A DNA stretch of 64,000 bases from Helicobacter aurati (GTDB lineage: Bacteria; Campylobacterota; Campylobacteria; Campylobacterales; Helicobacteraceae): contig NZ_NXLW01000003.1 of NCBI RefSeq assembly GCF_003364265.1, positions 1 through 64,000 on the forward strand, given 5' to 3'. Within the stretch, counting starts at the first letter, position 1. Each line of letters opens with the position of its first letter. Below the pieces are notes generated by a model. It saw only the letters and a program-made list of their open reading frames with translations. It ran no database searches and had not been told where the DNA came from. Both the position numbers and the translations under genes were made by a program. This document shows positions 54,882 through 63,832 of this stretch, one piece after another.

Positions 54882-57179
54882 TTATTCTTCAGTCAATACG
54901 ATAGTTTTCACATCAGGCATTTGCGATAAATCCATGCGGTATTTTGAACCATAGGTATAGACGCCTAGCTCGTCTTCTTTGACATTCCATCCTGCAGGCA
55001 AGCCCCAGAATTTGCGGAATTTATCAAGGAATTTAGGCGAGAGCGCAAAGCTTGTCGCATACATATGTAGCACTTGTGGGCTTGCACCTTTTTTCTCAAG
55101 GATTTTCACCCTTTCTTCTTCAATCCATTGTGATACAGGCTTAGAGCGTTTGATTCTTTCTTTGCGAATCTCTGCACGTTTTTGTTTGGTTTTTTCCACA
55201 TCGCAGCTATACACACCTTTGGAATCTTTGCTCACAACCGCTCCATAAACTTTAAGCGCATATTCAGGCAACAATAATTGAAGATTCAAATCTTCTACAA
55301 TCGCCTCAATCTCTCTTTCAAGCGGATCGCCAAAGCCCGGACCGCCTCGCATATAGTTCAAATACAAGTCATAATTGTCATAGCAAGCCTCTGTTGTCAT
55401 ACATTGCTTATCTCTTTTGACTTTTGCATCTTTGTTGATATGTTTTTCATATTCTTTTGCAATTGGGTTAAAGTCACCGCCAAGAGGTAGGCTTTGCTCA
55501 TTTTTGATTCTGTCTTTTAGCCCTGTGTTGTGCGCCTCAAAGCGATAGCCACTAGCACTTGGATAGCCGCCCATAAGCCCCCAATCGCTATTCATATAGC
55601 CATTGCCCATAAAGAACATCGTCCAGTCATGTGCTTTCCATACCATACGCAAAGATTCAAAGCCACAACCGCCGCGGTATTTGCCATAGCCGCCTGTGTT
55701 TGCTTTTGGTGTGCGCCCAAGGAAGAGCAAGGGTTCTGCCATTTCCCAAATCTCGACATCACCCATATCACCTTCAGGATTCCATATCGCTGCGGCATGG
55801 TTTAGCCCGTCTTTGATAGCGCAAGCTCCTGTGCCGCATGATGAGGTTTCAAAGCTATTGACAGCATGAATCTCACCATCTTGATTAATCCCTCCGCCTT
55901 GTAGCCAGTTAGAAGTATTCGCATTGCCAGCATTGACTTCTTCAAGATAGCCGCGTGAATAATATGCTTGAGAAAGCCCTCGCCAAAGCGCGCTCCAGCC
56001 TGAAACAAGGAAATGCCACGCATACGCATGCCCTGTGCGTCTGTCATCAGGGTTCATCCATGTGCCTTTGGGCAAATGGAAGGTTGTCCCAAAATAAGCA
56101 CCGTCATTAATCCTTGATGTTGGAATGAGTGTTTGAGTCATCATAACCCAGATTCCGCTTGTAAAGCTACATGAGTTCGCATTATAGCTATGCCAACCCC
56201 ATCGGCTTGAACCTTCAAAGTCAAGCTTCCAGCTTGCATCTTTGTTGATTGTAATCTCAACAGGAGAGTGCATAATCGTATCAAGCTTTGCAAATTCAGA
56301 GCAAACGCCAATATCTTCGTGTTTATAGGGCACATCAACAAAGGCTACCTTGCGATAGATTCCCGGAATCGTTGTGGATTTGATACGAGAAACAAGCCCA
56401 CGTCTGCCTTCTTCTATCACTTCACCGATGAATTTCATATAATTCTCAATGCCCTCTTGCGCAATAACCTCCTCAACGAGAGTTCGAATCATGTGGCAAC
56501 CTGCAATTCTTGTTCGTTCATCAAGTATCCAATATTTTGGCGTGCGCACGCTGCGTTGTGATTCGTGTAGCCAATCTTTGAAGCTCTCATCGTTTGCCCC
56601 TGTTTTGCGGCATGTAATCATATAGCCATCGCCAAAACGTTGCACTTGCCCTGTGCTCATCGAGCCCGGAGTTACAGAGCCTGTGTCAATTACGTGTGTA
56701 ACGCCACCAGCCCAACCAATGAGCTTGCTTTCCCAGAAAATAGGAACAATCGTCATAATATCGCAAGGATGCACATTACCGATAGAGCAATCGTTGTTTG
56801 TGAAAATATCCCCTGGGTTAATGCCCGGATTGTCTTCCCAACCATTTTCAACCATATACTTAATCGCGCTACCCATTGTGCCCACATGGATAATAATCCC
56901 TGTTGAAGTGAGGATACTATCGCCCACAGCGTTATAGAGGGTGAAGCAGAGTTCGCCTTCTTGTTCAACAATAGGTGATGCGGCGATTTTTTTCGCAGTC
57001 TCTCTTGCATGCACGATTCCACCGCGAAGTTTTGAAAAGATTTTTTCATAACCGATTGGATTCTTCTCTTTGAGTTCAAGTCGCTCTAAGCCATTGTAAT
57101 AGCCTGTTTTGTGGGTTCTATCCAAGATTTCTTTGCGTTCTTGGCTCAACGTTTTGCCATTTTTTAATAAATTTGCCAT
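54882..57179 (-). CDS. acxB: Acetone carboxylase alpha subunit (hydantoinase B family)
   Basis: 765 residues, hydantoinase B/oxoprolinase family: SKLRGGIVHARETAKKIAASPIVEQEGELCFTLYNA (pieces), GDIFTNNDCSIGNVHPCDIM near residue 120, GWAGGVTHVIDTGSVTPGSM near 155, and a C-terminal MRGGPGFGDPLEREIEAI near 620. This subunit holds the Mn site where acetone enolate and carboxyphosphate react. It starts 9 bases after acxA. The codon usage is somewhat richer in GC than in the glycan genes, consistent with a strongly expressed metabolic operon. Confidence 0.94.
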   Translation of the reverse strand: MANLLKNGKTLSQERKEILDRTHKTGYYNGLERLELKEKNPIGYEKIFSKLRGGIVHARETAKKIAASPIVEQEGELCFTLYNAVGDSILTSTGIIIHVGTMGSAIKYMVENGWEDNPGINPGDIFTNNDCSIGNVHPCDIMTIVPIFWESKLIGWAGGVTHVIDTGSVTPGSMSTGQVQRFGDGYMITCRKTGANDESFKDWLHESQRSVRTPKYWILDERTRIAGCHMIRTLVEEVIAQEGIENYMKFIGEVIEEGRRGLVSRIKSTTIPGIYRKVAFVDVPYKHEDIGVCSEFAKLDTIMHSPVEITINKDASWKLDFEGSSRWGWHSYNANSCSFTSGIWVMMTQTLIPTSRINDGAYFGTTFHLPKGTWMNPDDRRTGHAYAWHFLVSGWSALWRGLSQAYYSRGYLEEVNAGNANTSNWLQGGGINQDGEIHAVNSFETSSCGTGACAIKDGLNHAAAIWNPEGDMGDVEIWEMAEPLLFLGRTPKANTGGYGKYRGGCGFESLRMVWKAHDWTMFFMGNGYMNSDWGLMGGYPSASGYRFEAHNTGLKDRIKNEQSLPLGGDFNPIAKEYEKHINKDAKVKRDKQCMTTEACYDNYDLYLNYMRGGPGFGDPLEREIEAIVEDLNLQLLLPEYALKVYGAVVSKDSKGVYSCDVEKTKQKRAEIRKERIKRSKPVSQWIEEERVKILEKKGASPQVLHMYATSFALSPKFLDKFRKFWGLPAGWNVKEDELGVYTYGSKYRMDLSQMPDVKTIVLTEE

Positions 57180-57188
57180 ATTGTCTCC

Positions 57189-59330
57189 TTATTTTGTTTC
57201 TCTTAAGTGGAATAATCTGTGTTTATCAAGGGTAGTTGCAAAGCCTTTAGGAACAATGAAAGTCGTTGAATCTGATTCAACAATTGCAGGACCAAAAACT
57301 TCATTTCCGGGCTTTAATTTTTCCATGCTCCACACATCTGCATCTGCCCATTCTTTATGTCGGTAGAATTTCCTTGTGCCGATTTTTGCGCTTGCATCAG
57401 GTGTTTTGCCGTATTCCTTTTCTTCGGGAATCACAGGCTTTTGAGTAACAACATAGCCACGCATAATCACACCTGTAATAGAGAATCCAAGCTCAGGTGA
57501 GCAAGCAGATTCAGAATACACGCGTGCATAATATTTTTCATATTCTTCAACAATCTTATCCCAATCTTTTGCATCTTTTGCGCTAAGAACTGGAGAAGAG
57601 ATTTCTAGGTCATTAAGCTGCCCCATGTATTGCATACGATAGCCGGGCTTTAAGATTACATCTTTTGCGCTAAAGCCATTGAGTTCAAATTCCTCAATAA
57701 CTTTGTGTGTAAGCTCTTCCCATGCTTCTTGTATGGTTTTGCAAGCTTGTACTTTTTCTTCAACGCTTGCATATTGCGCTAAAGCAATATCTACGCTCTT
57801 ATCATAGCGGTATTCAAAGTCAGCGCAAGCACAACCAAACGCACTAAACCCAGCAGCCCAAGCTGGAACAATCACATCTTTGAATCCAAGCCCTTCGGTA
57901 TAACCATAGGTATGCACAGGTCCAGCCCCGCCATACGAGAAGCAGACAAAATCAGATGGGCTATAACCTTTCGCGCTCACATTTGAGCGTAAATATTCAT
58001 GCAACTCAAGGTCGAGCAATTCAATCACGCCCGCTGCCGCGTCTTCGACACTTAGCCCTAGCGGGTCGGCGATTTGTGCTTTGATGTGTTGTCTTGCTCG
58101 TTCCACATCAAGCGTAATCAATCCACCAAGGAAATTATTCGGATTGAGATAGCCTAGCACAACATGGCAATCGCTAACCGAAACCGTATCAAGCCCGCTA
58201 TCTTTCCAGCAAGTGCCTACTCTATAGCCCGCACTATCAGGTCCTAGCTTGATTGCGCCGCTATGAGGATCAAGCCGCACAAAGCTTCCCGCGCCAGCAC
58301 CTACAGAATCCATTGCTACAAGTGGGAGTGAAAGCACAAGCCTAGCCATATCGGGGTCTTGAGCAATAGAGAAGTTGCCTTTAACGATTAATGCCATATC
58401 AAAGCTTGTTCCGCCAATATCGCTACAAGCAATATTGTCATAGCCAAGCACTTCGCCTAAGAGCTTAGAGCCAATAACACCGCCCACAGGACCAGAAACA
58501 ATCGTTCTTGCGAGCTCTTTTGCTTTCCAGCTAATTGTGCCGCCATGGGTTGCCATAACGCGCAAATCAAACTTTGCGCCATGCTTTTTAAAGCGGTCGC
58601 TCACTTTTTGCAATGTCTGCCTTGATGGCTCTGCCGCATAGGCTTCAAGGATGGTTGTATTCATGCGGTGAGATTCTTTTCGTGATGGATAATAATCTAC
58701 GCTTGCAAATACAGGAATATCTGCCTTGCCTAGCCTTTTTAGCTCGTCTTTTGCGATATCGCGAACTTTTCTTTCGCTCTCTGGATTCTTATGTGATTGC
58801 AAGAGGCAAATCACGATTGCTTTGGCATTTTGCTCTATAAGCTCTTTGGTTACTTGCCGTACTTCTTGTTCGCGCACAGGAATAACCACATCACCTTGCA
58901 CATCGGTTCGTTCAGTTACGCCTCTTATGCGACTAAGCGGCACAAGTGGATCATCATATTTGTGGGTATTGAGATGCAATCTCTCTTCAAGCGCATAGCC
59001 GAGATAACATTGCAGGGCTCTTCCCATAGCATGCATTTGCTCAAAACCTTTGTTGCAAATAAGCCCAACTTCGAGCCCTTTGCGTTGCACAACGCGGTTT
59101 AACATTGCCGTGCCCGAATAAACGCATGTAACAAGTTGTGGATAAACCTCATCTACATTACTATTCCAATGCGCTAGGGCGTCTTGCGAGCTATTATAGA
59201 TAGCTAGACTTTCATCTTGTGGGTTACTTTGCGCCTTGCCAACGACAAATTCTCCATTTGCTTTCACAAAAAAAGTATCTGTCATCGTGCCGCCGGCATC
59301 GATACCCATAACTTTGACTTCGGTGTTCAT
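57189..59330 (-). CDS. acxA: Acetone carboxylase beta subunit (hydantoinase A family)
   Basis: 713 residues with the ASKHA-type nucleotide site at the N-terminus (VMGIDAGGTMTDTFFV), then HGGTISWKAKELARTIVSGPVGGVIG (pieces) near residue 262 and ACSDIGGTSFDMALIVKG near 305, and FSYGGAGPVHTYGY near 470. It phosphorylates acetone and bicarbonate with ATP. First gene of the acxABC operon; ATG 59330 has an AAAGGAGA upstream. The 557-base region upstream holds a perfect inverted repeat (59355-59372) and several HP1021-box-like heptamers. Confidence 0.94.
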   Translation of the reverse strand: MNTEVKVMGIDAGGTMTDTFFVKANGEFVVGKAQSNPQDESLAIYNSSQDALAHWNSNVDEVYPQLVTCVYSGTAMLNRVVQRKGLEVGLICNKGFEQMHAMGRALQCYLGYALEERLHLNTHKYDDPLVPLSRIRGVTERTDVQGDVVIPVREQEVRQVTKELIEQNAKAIVICLLQSHKNPESERKVRDIAKDELKRLGKADIPVFASVDYYPSRKESHRMNTTILEAYAAEPSRQTLQKVSDRFKKHGAKFDLRVMATHGGTISWKAKELARTIVSGPVGGVIGSKLLGEVLGYDNIACSDIGGTSFDMALIVKGNFSIAQDPDMARLVLSLPLVAMDSVGAGAGSFVRLDPHSGAIKLGPDSAGYRVGTCWKDSGLDTVSVSDCHVVLGYLNPNNFLGGLITLDVERARQHIKAQIADPLGLSVEDAAAGVIELLDLELHEYLRSNVSAKGYSPSDFVCFSYGGAGPVHTYGYTEGLGFKDVIVPAWAAGFSAFGCACADFEYRYDKSVDIALAQYASVEEKVQACKTIQEAWEELTHKVIEEFELNGFSAKDVILKPGYRMQYMGQLNDLEISSPVLSAKDAKDWDKIVEEYEKYYARVYSESACSPELGFSITGVIMRGYVVTQKPVIPEEKEYGKTPDASAKIGTRKFYRHKEWADADVWSMEKLKPGNEVFGPAIVESDSTTFIVPKGFATTLDKHRLFHLRETK

Positions 59331-59354
59331 ACATATCTCCTTTATCTAATTGCT

Positions 59355-59372
59355 TAAGGAAAATATTCCTTA
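59355..59372. promoter_or_regulatory. Inverted repeat in the acxA leader/promoter region
   Basis: TAAGGAA-AATA-TTCCTTA, perfect 7-base arms with a 4-base spacer, 25-42 bases upstream of the acxA ATG. It could be an operator or an mRNA 5' hairpin; it overlaps a second possible SD (AAGGAA). Confidence 0.45.
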
Positions 59373-59452
59373 TTCCTATAAAACCACAAAAAGAAAGTAA
59401 ATTCAACAAAAATAGAAAAAGAAAGAAATAAACACCGTCTTTTGTTTCAAAA

Positions 59453-59459
59453 CTATACA
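59453..59459 (+). promoter_or_regulatory. HP1021-box-like heptamer 1 (TGTTTCA)
   Basis: Matches the published H. pylori HP1021 box consensus as recalled, TGTTWCW. It lies 123 bases upstream of acxA. This is one of three in the acxA-porin intergenic region, and a single short heptamer is weak evidence. Confidence 0.35.
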
Positions 59460-59578
59460 GAAAATTATAGCTATCTATACATATTGTGTAATTTTATAGA
59501 AACCTTGTAATAATGAAAATTTTATTTTGTTTATTTTAGTAAAAATAAGATTGTTTAGGTTCTTTTTTTGAACGTTTA

Positions 59579-59585
59579 TGAAACA
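59579..59585 (-). promoter_or_regulatory. HP1021-box-like heptamer 2 (TGTTTCA on the minus strand)
   Basis: TGAAACA on the + strand, inside ATGAAACATAAAC. Second match to TGTTWCW in the same intergenic region. Confidence 0.35.
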
Positions 59586-59628
59586 TAAACATGTTCTTAG
59601 CTCTTCATAGTCAGCGATATATTCTTTG

Positions 59629-59639
59629 TTTTTTTTTTT
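59629..59639 (+). repeat. T11 tract in the acxA-porin intergenic region
   Basis: Eleven T after a G at 59628, between divergent promoters. Homopolymer T runs near promoters are variable in Helicobacter and can tune transcription. The remaining 59331-59887 region is AT-rich without a recognisable gene or RNA. Confidence 0.7.
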
Positions 59640-59641
59640 AA

Positions 59642-59648
59642 TGTTACT
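59642..59648 (+). promoter_or_regulatory. HP1021-box-like heptamer 3 (TGTTACT)
   Basis: Third TGTTWCW match, two bases after the T11 tract and 240 bases before the porin gene. Confidence 0.35.
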
Positions 59649-59887
59649 TATTGTTAGATATGGAGCATAATAAAAATTTGTTAGCAATTTGTTCTACCTA
59701 TCTACCTAACGATTCAATGGATTCGCTCTAAATATCTCTTTGCTTCTTGTTTATTCTTGCCCAAAACGAATGAGGAATACTCACTACGTTTTGAGAGAAT
59801 TTTGGGATAAGTTAGCATTTATACATAAAATCTTTATAGAATCTAAGGGTGTCAAGAGTCATAAATAGATAAAGGGGGATTACTTAA

Positions 59888-61619
59888 ATGAGAAAAGGGC
59901 TCGTGAAATTTGTCTATTTTCTTGGTGCTATCCATTTTATAGCTTATTATTGCCTAGCAAATGGATTTAAGATTCAAGAACAAAGTCTTAATGCGACCGC
60001 GCTAAGTTCTGCTTATGTGGCTGGAGCTAGAGGGGCAGATGCAAGTTATTACAATCCAGCTAATATGGGATTCAAAAATGATTGGGGTGAAAACAGACAT
60101 GAATTTGAGTTTGCATTTAGTGTAATTAATATACCCGGATTCGATTTCAACGTACCTAGTACTAACCAAGGACTTAGCTCTAAAACATATATGAGATATG
60201 GAGGAGTTGTTGGAACACTGCAACCAATTATGCAAACATTGAATATAGCCCTTATTCCCGGTGAAGTGCTTTTGCAGCATACAGAGGCAGATCCTGCTAT
60301 GGTAAGTGGCTCTACGGGCGATACAAACTTTATGCTTCCTAAGTTTTTTTACAAATCTAAGACTTATAGCGGTTTTACCTTTGGGGCAAGTTTTAGCGCA
60401 CCAAGCGGATTGGCTATGAAGTGGAATGGTTTGGGTGGAGAGTTTTTGCAAGATGTGTTTATTTTCTTGATAGAGTTTGCTCCTTCGATCAGCTACACCT
60501 ATGCAGACAGATTTAGCATAGGAATAGCACCTCGAATCCTCTATGGTATGGGGAAATTTAACAATGTCGTTTATGTGCCTTTAGGCACGGCTAATCAGCA
60601 AGCAATTACAGAGGCAAATATTACAAATTTTTTACCATCAAAAGTAAAAGATAGTAACGGGAATTTAGTGCAAGCACCTAACTGTACCCCAGCTTTTGAC
60701 CCTAAGATATTACAATCTTTGCCTGATGGTTTGATTCCAGAAGATATGGCAGCAATGTTTGATCTTATTATTGATAATCCTATATTTTTTCTTCCTTTAC
60801 AATTACCCCCAAATTCTTCTCAATTAGATGCTATTAAGGTTATGGTTGCAGAGATACAAACCTGTCTTGTCGGCACTGCAAAAGTCATTCAACAAAGTGA
60901 TGGTAGTGATTTAGGCATTGGAGCTCGTGTCGCTGTCTCTTTTGCGACTTGGTAAAGGAAGCACATTTTCTATTGTATATAATAGCCCGGTAGCCATGAA
61001 GTTTGAGGGGAAAGTGAGTGCTGATACTGTGATTGGCGGACCTGTGGGAAGTGTTCGTATGGATGCCCCGCTCTTTTTGTATGTAACCATGCCGGAGATT
61101 CTCACTGTGGCATATAGCCACGAATTTGAAGTGGGCAAATTCCGTAAAGTCCGCTTTGAAGCAACTTATGAAAGGACATTCTGGAGTCAAGGCAGAAAGT
61201 TCGATACAGAATTTGACTTTGATAGAGCAGTTTTTACTCCTAGTCCGGGTAGCGTCCCTGAAAGTTTTACGCAAGACATGCTAAAAGGCATGATAAACCT
61301 AGCAGACTTTAGCGCAGTGGCTATGGGGAATGGTTGGGTGGACACTGATACCTTTCGCGTAGGTGTTACTTACATTGGTCCTAGATTGCGATTTATGCTC
61401 TCTGGCGCGTATGATAAAGCTCCTGTACCACAAAACGCAATCGGCATACCAGATAGCGACGGCTATATGGTAGGCATTGGCGCAAAATATAATCTTAAAG
61501 ATTTTGATTTAGGGCTCGCCTTATCCCAAACTTTCAAGAATAGTTCGAGAAGCGTTTATGCAAGTGGTGGCACTGGACAGCTACGCATTATGACTTTCTC
61601 GCTTGGGTATAGATGGTAA
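59888..61619 (+). pseudogene. FadL/OMPP1-type outer-membrane transport protein, frameshifted
   Basis: Two overlapping frames make one FadL-family barrel. The first (to 60955) has a signal peptide ending in LANG, the N-terminal hatch FKIQEQSLNATALSSAYVAGA followed by ADASYYNPANMGF, and strands up to GIGARVAVS (pieces). The second continues RLGKGSTFSIVYNSPVAMKFEGKV to a terminal strand LRIMTFSLGYRW, a canonical aromatic C-terminus. The break is at TCTTTTGCG (about 60937): removing one T gives VSLRLGKG and a continuous 576-residue protein. As sequenced, the product stops at residue 355 and lacks half of the barrel. FadL-type porins take up hydrophobic compounds; the position opposite acxABC suggests a link to acetone or related substrates (inference). 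Confidence 0.88.
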
Positions 61620-61769
61620 GCCGCACGGGATTTTATCCACAAAAATAATAACAAAAGCCTAAAAAGAAATCCTTATAATGACAGCGAGCGGGTAACACAT
61701 TGCCTAATTAAAAGGATTCTATGCTATCAAGAATTGCAGTTGAGAATCACATTGCAATTCATACGCGCA

Positions 61770-62957
61770 TTAGTTAAGTGAAGTGGTTTGATATAGCCGC
61801 ATTAACTTAAGATAGAACTCTTCTTCACCTTTATTTTGTATGATTCCATTAGATGGCAAAATATCATAATACAACCTGTCTAAATCTTTAAATCTATTAG
61901 GAAAAAGCGAAGAAAGAATAATCGCCGAAATCTGTCTTCTTACAAGCATAGCTGGAGGCAAAAGCCCTAATCTGAAAAACTCAATAAAAGATTCTGCATT
62001 GTAATTAATGTGATGATGATGTCCGTGTGGGCAAGTTCTAATGGAAACTAAAGTTTTACAAATATCACAATATACATATTCAGGTAGAATCTGTATATCG
62101 ATAGTAATCCCATGTAAAGAATCAAAAATCGAATGTATTTCATTATTTAAATAATACACAGATAGCCCGCGGTTATTCTCTCCAACAAGTAACTTATTGC
62201 AACCAAAATTACGTGCCACGATGGCATTCATAATCATTTTATTTTGCCCAGCATAAAGATAAGTATCATCGTGTGGAATGATAATAACCTTCTCTTTCAT
62301 CAGGTAATTGTCAATCAGAAATTCGAGGCATTTAAGACGTAAGCTATAATCTATCAATGTATCTTTTCTTGGTTTTAATAGAAAGATTACTAGCAAATCA
62401 CAATTCCCAAGTGCTTCGCGCATAATTTTCTCATGGACTCTATGCAATGGACTAGCGTGCATAACAATACCCATAATGTTTTTTGCATTAAGGATCTCCT
62501 TACGTTGGGCTAGCCTTTTTTTATGCTTCTCAATTGGATTCTCTTCCAAGGTGTAGTCCCCACAAACACATAAATTTCCGATGCGATTCTCGATTTCTTT
62601 GATAGAACGAGAGGCAAAATCCCCACCCATAATTTTACTTATTCGTTCTTGTTTATTGATGCTAAACACAGAATCTACTATGATACTGCCAGACTTTTTG
62701 CCGTCTGTAATAAAGTCTAATTTGTCGCCTTTTTTGGCATTTTCCAACACTTCTTTGTTTCGTTTCCCGCTTGGGCTTAGTAAAAAAGGGCAAGGATAGC
62801 TTTGGTCTTTATATATTCCGCTAGTATTTACAACATCCATTTGTTCTTGATTCATAATGGTCGTTGCGGGATATAGCAATCCTTCTTGCGCAAGGTTTAA
62901 GACAGAAATTGCCTCTTTATCAATATAAAGCTGTTTATTTTTTCCTTGAGATTCCAT
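61770..62957 (-). CDS. ATP-sulfurylase-like nucleotidyltransferase (Cj1609-like)
   Basis: 395 residues resembling Sat-type sulfate adenylyltransferase. The N-terminal PUA-like region is residues 1-150 (GLLYPATTIM, CPFLLSPSGKRN, GDKLDFITDGK). The nucleotidyltransferase domain has a HxxxxHRVHE motif (HASPLHRVHEKIMREAL near residue 168) in place of the canonical NPxHxxH. VGENNRGLSVYYLNNEI near 245 stands where GRDHAGPG is expected, and CDICKTLVSIRTCPHGHHHH near 300 could bind metal. These changes make ordinary sulfate activation uncertain. The gene order ispDF, HP1021-type regulator, sat-like is shared with C. jejuni (as recalled: Cj1607-Cj1609). It overlaps the regulator gene by 23 bases. Confidence 0.75.
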   Translation of the reverse strand: MESQGKNKQLYIDKEAISVLNLAQEGLLYPATTIMNQEQMDVVNTSGIYKDQSYPCPFLLSPSGKRNKEVLENAKKGDKLDFITDGKKSGSIIVDSVFSINKQERISKIMGGDFASRSIKEIENRIGNLCVCGDYTLEENPIEKHKKRLAQRKEILNAKNIMGIVMHASPLHRVHEKIMREALGNCDLLVIFLLKPRKDTLIDYSLRLKCLEFLIDNYLMKEKVIIIPHDDTYLYAGQNKMIMNAIVARNFGCNKLLVGENNRGLSVYYLNNEIHSIFDSLHGITIDIQILPEYVYCDICKTLVSIRTCPHGHHHHINYNAESFIEFFRLGLLPPAMLVRRQISAIILSSLFPNRFKDLDRLYYDILPSNGIIQNKGEEEFYLKLMRLYQTTSLN

Positions 62958-63819
62958 ATTTCTTCCTTTTCTCCCATAAGCTTTTACGACTCATACCAAG
63001 CTTCTTTGCCAATTCTACATCTGGATATCTACCTTCGAATTTTGTAATAACAATTCTTTCATACTCACGAATAGAAAGGATCTCACTGCCAATTTCAAGA
63101 TTGTTTGCCATATTTGTAATATCCACAATATGCGGGAATGTTATTTTATCGTCAGAAATCATAGAAATAATTACAAACTGATAGCTCGCCATAAAGTCTA
63201 AAAATTCTTTTTTTTCATGCTTCTTGAGATTCTCGCAATTTGTGATGTAATAAGATTGTTGCTTATCAAAATGATAGTCTCTCCATGTAATATATTTAAG
63301 ATTTAGGAAATTAAAACGCATATTTCGTTCAATAGCGTATTTCATTGCATAAATATCCGCGCTTCGTTGTGAGCTCGCTTTAATTAGAATAGGAGGATTA
63401 TACTGTGGTAATGCGGGGATTTGGAGTTCATTTTGTATAAAAGTGAAGTAATTGTTAAAAAACTTGATATTTTCTACTAATTCCTTAAACCCACAATAAT
63501 GTTCAATTTTACGCACCAACTCATCCATAATAAAAGGCTTAATAATATAATCCTTTGCTCCCAACTTAAGTGGCTTAGATACTGTATCATCGCTAATATA
63601 AGATACCATAAGGATAATAATAGCGTCTTGATGCTTTTCAATAATACTACGGTAATGCTGCCCTACTGTATTCATTGATAGCAAAACAATATCAAACCCA
63701 TCTCTATTCATTGCCTCATCTAGCGAAGAAGTAATAAGGCAAACGTGATTGCTGTCTGCCAGTTTGCTTGCAATACTTTGAGCGAGATATGTTTCGCTCT
63801 CAATAATTAAAACGTTCAT
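62935..63819 (-). CDS. HP1021-type orphan response regulator
   Basis: 294 residues. Residues 1-115 form a receiver-like domain (MNVLIIESETYLAQSIASKL, IIILMVSYISDDTVSKPLKLGAKDYIIKPF in pieces), but the phospho-acceptor position reads IVLLSMN, Ser instead of Asp, so classical phosphorylation is not expected. The C-terminal 45 residues hold a Fis-like helix-turn-helix (RYPDVELAKKLGMSRKSLWEKRKKYGI, pieces). H. pylori HP1021 has the same design; it was reported to control acetone carboxylase genes and to bind oriC and redox-related targets. Here its gene lies only 3.6 kb from acxA. It is preceded by ispDF (13-base gap). Confidence 0.88.
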   Translation of the reverse strand: MNVLIIESETYLAQSIASKLADSNHVCLITSSLDEAMNRDGFDIVLLSMNTVGQHYRSIIEKHQDAIIILMVSYISDDTVSKPLKLGAKDYIIKPFIMDELVRKIEHYCGFKELVENIKFFNNYFTFIQNELQIPALPQYNPPILIKASSQRSADIYAMKYAIERNMRFNFLNLKYITWRDYHFDKQQSYYITNCENLKKHEKKEFLDFMASYQFVIISMISDDKITFPHIVDITNMANNLEIGSEILSIREYERIVITKFEGRYPDVELAKKLGMSRKSLWEKRKKYGISRKK

Positions 63820-63832
63820 AGTGATTCCTTAA

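Noticed and set aside
61721-61777. 18-codon frame with an upstream TATAAT (61674) and AAAGGA
   Set aside because: Too short and without any attenuator structure or coding evidence; it overlaps the 3' end of the ATP-sulfurylase-like gene. A small RNA or leader peptide cannot be excluded.
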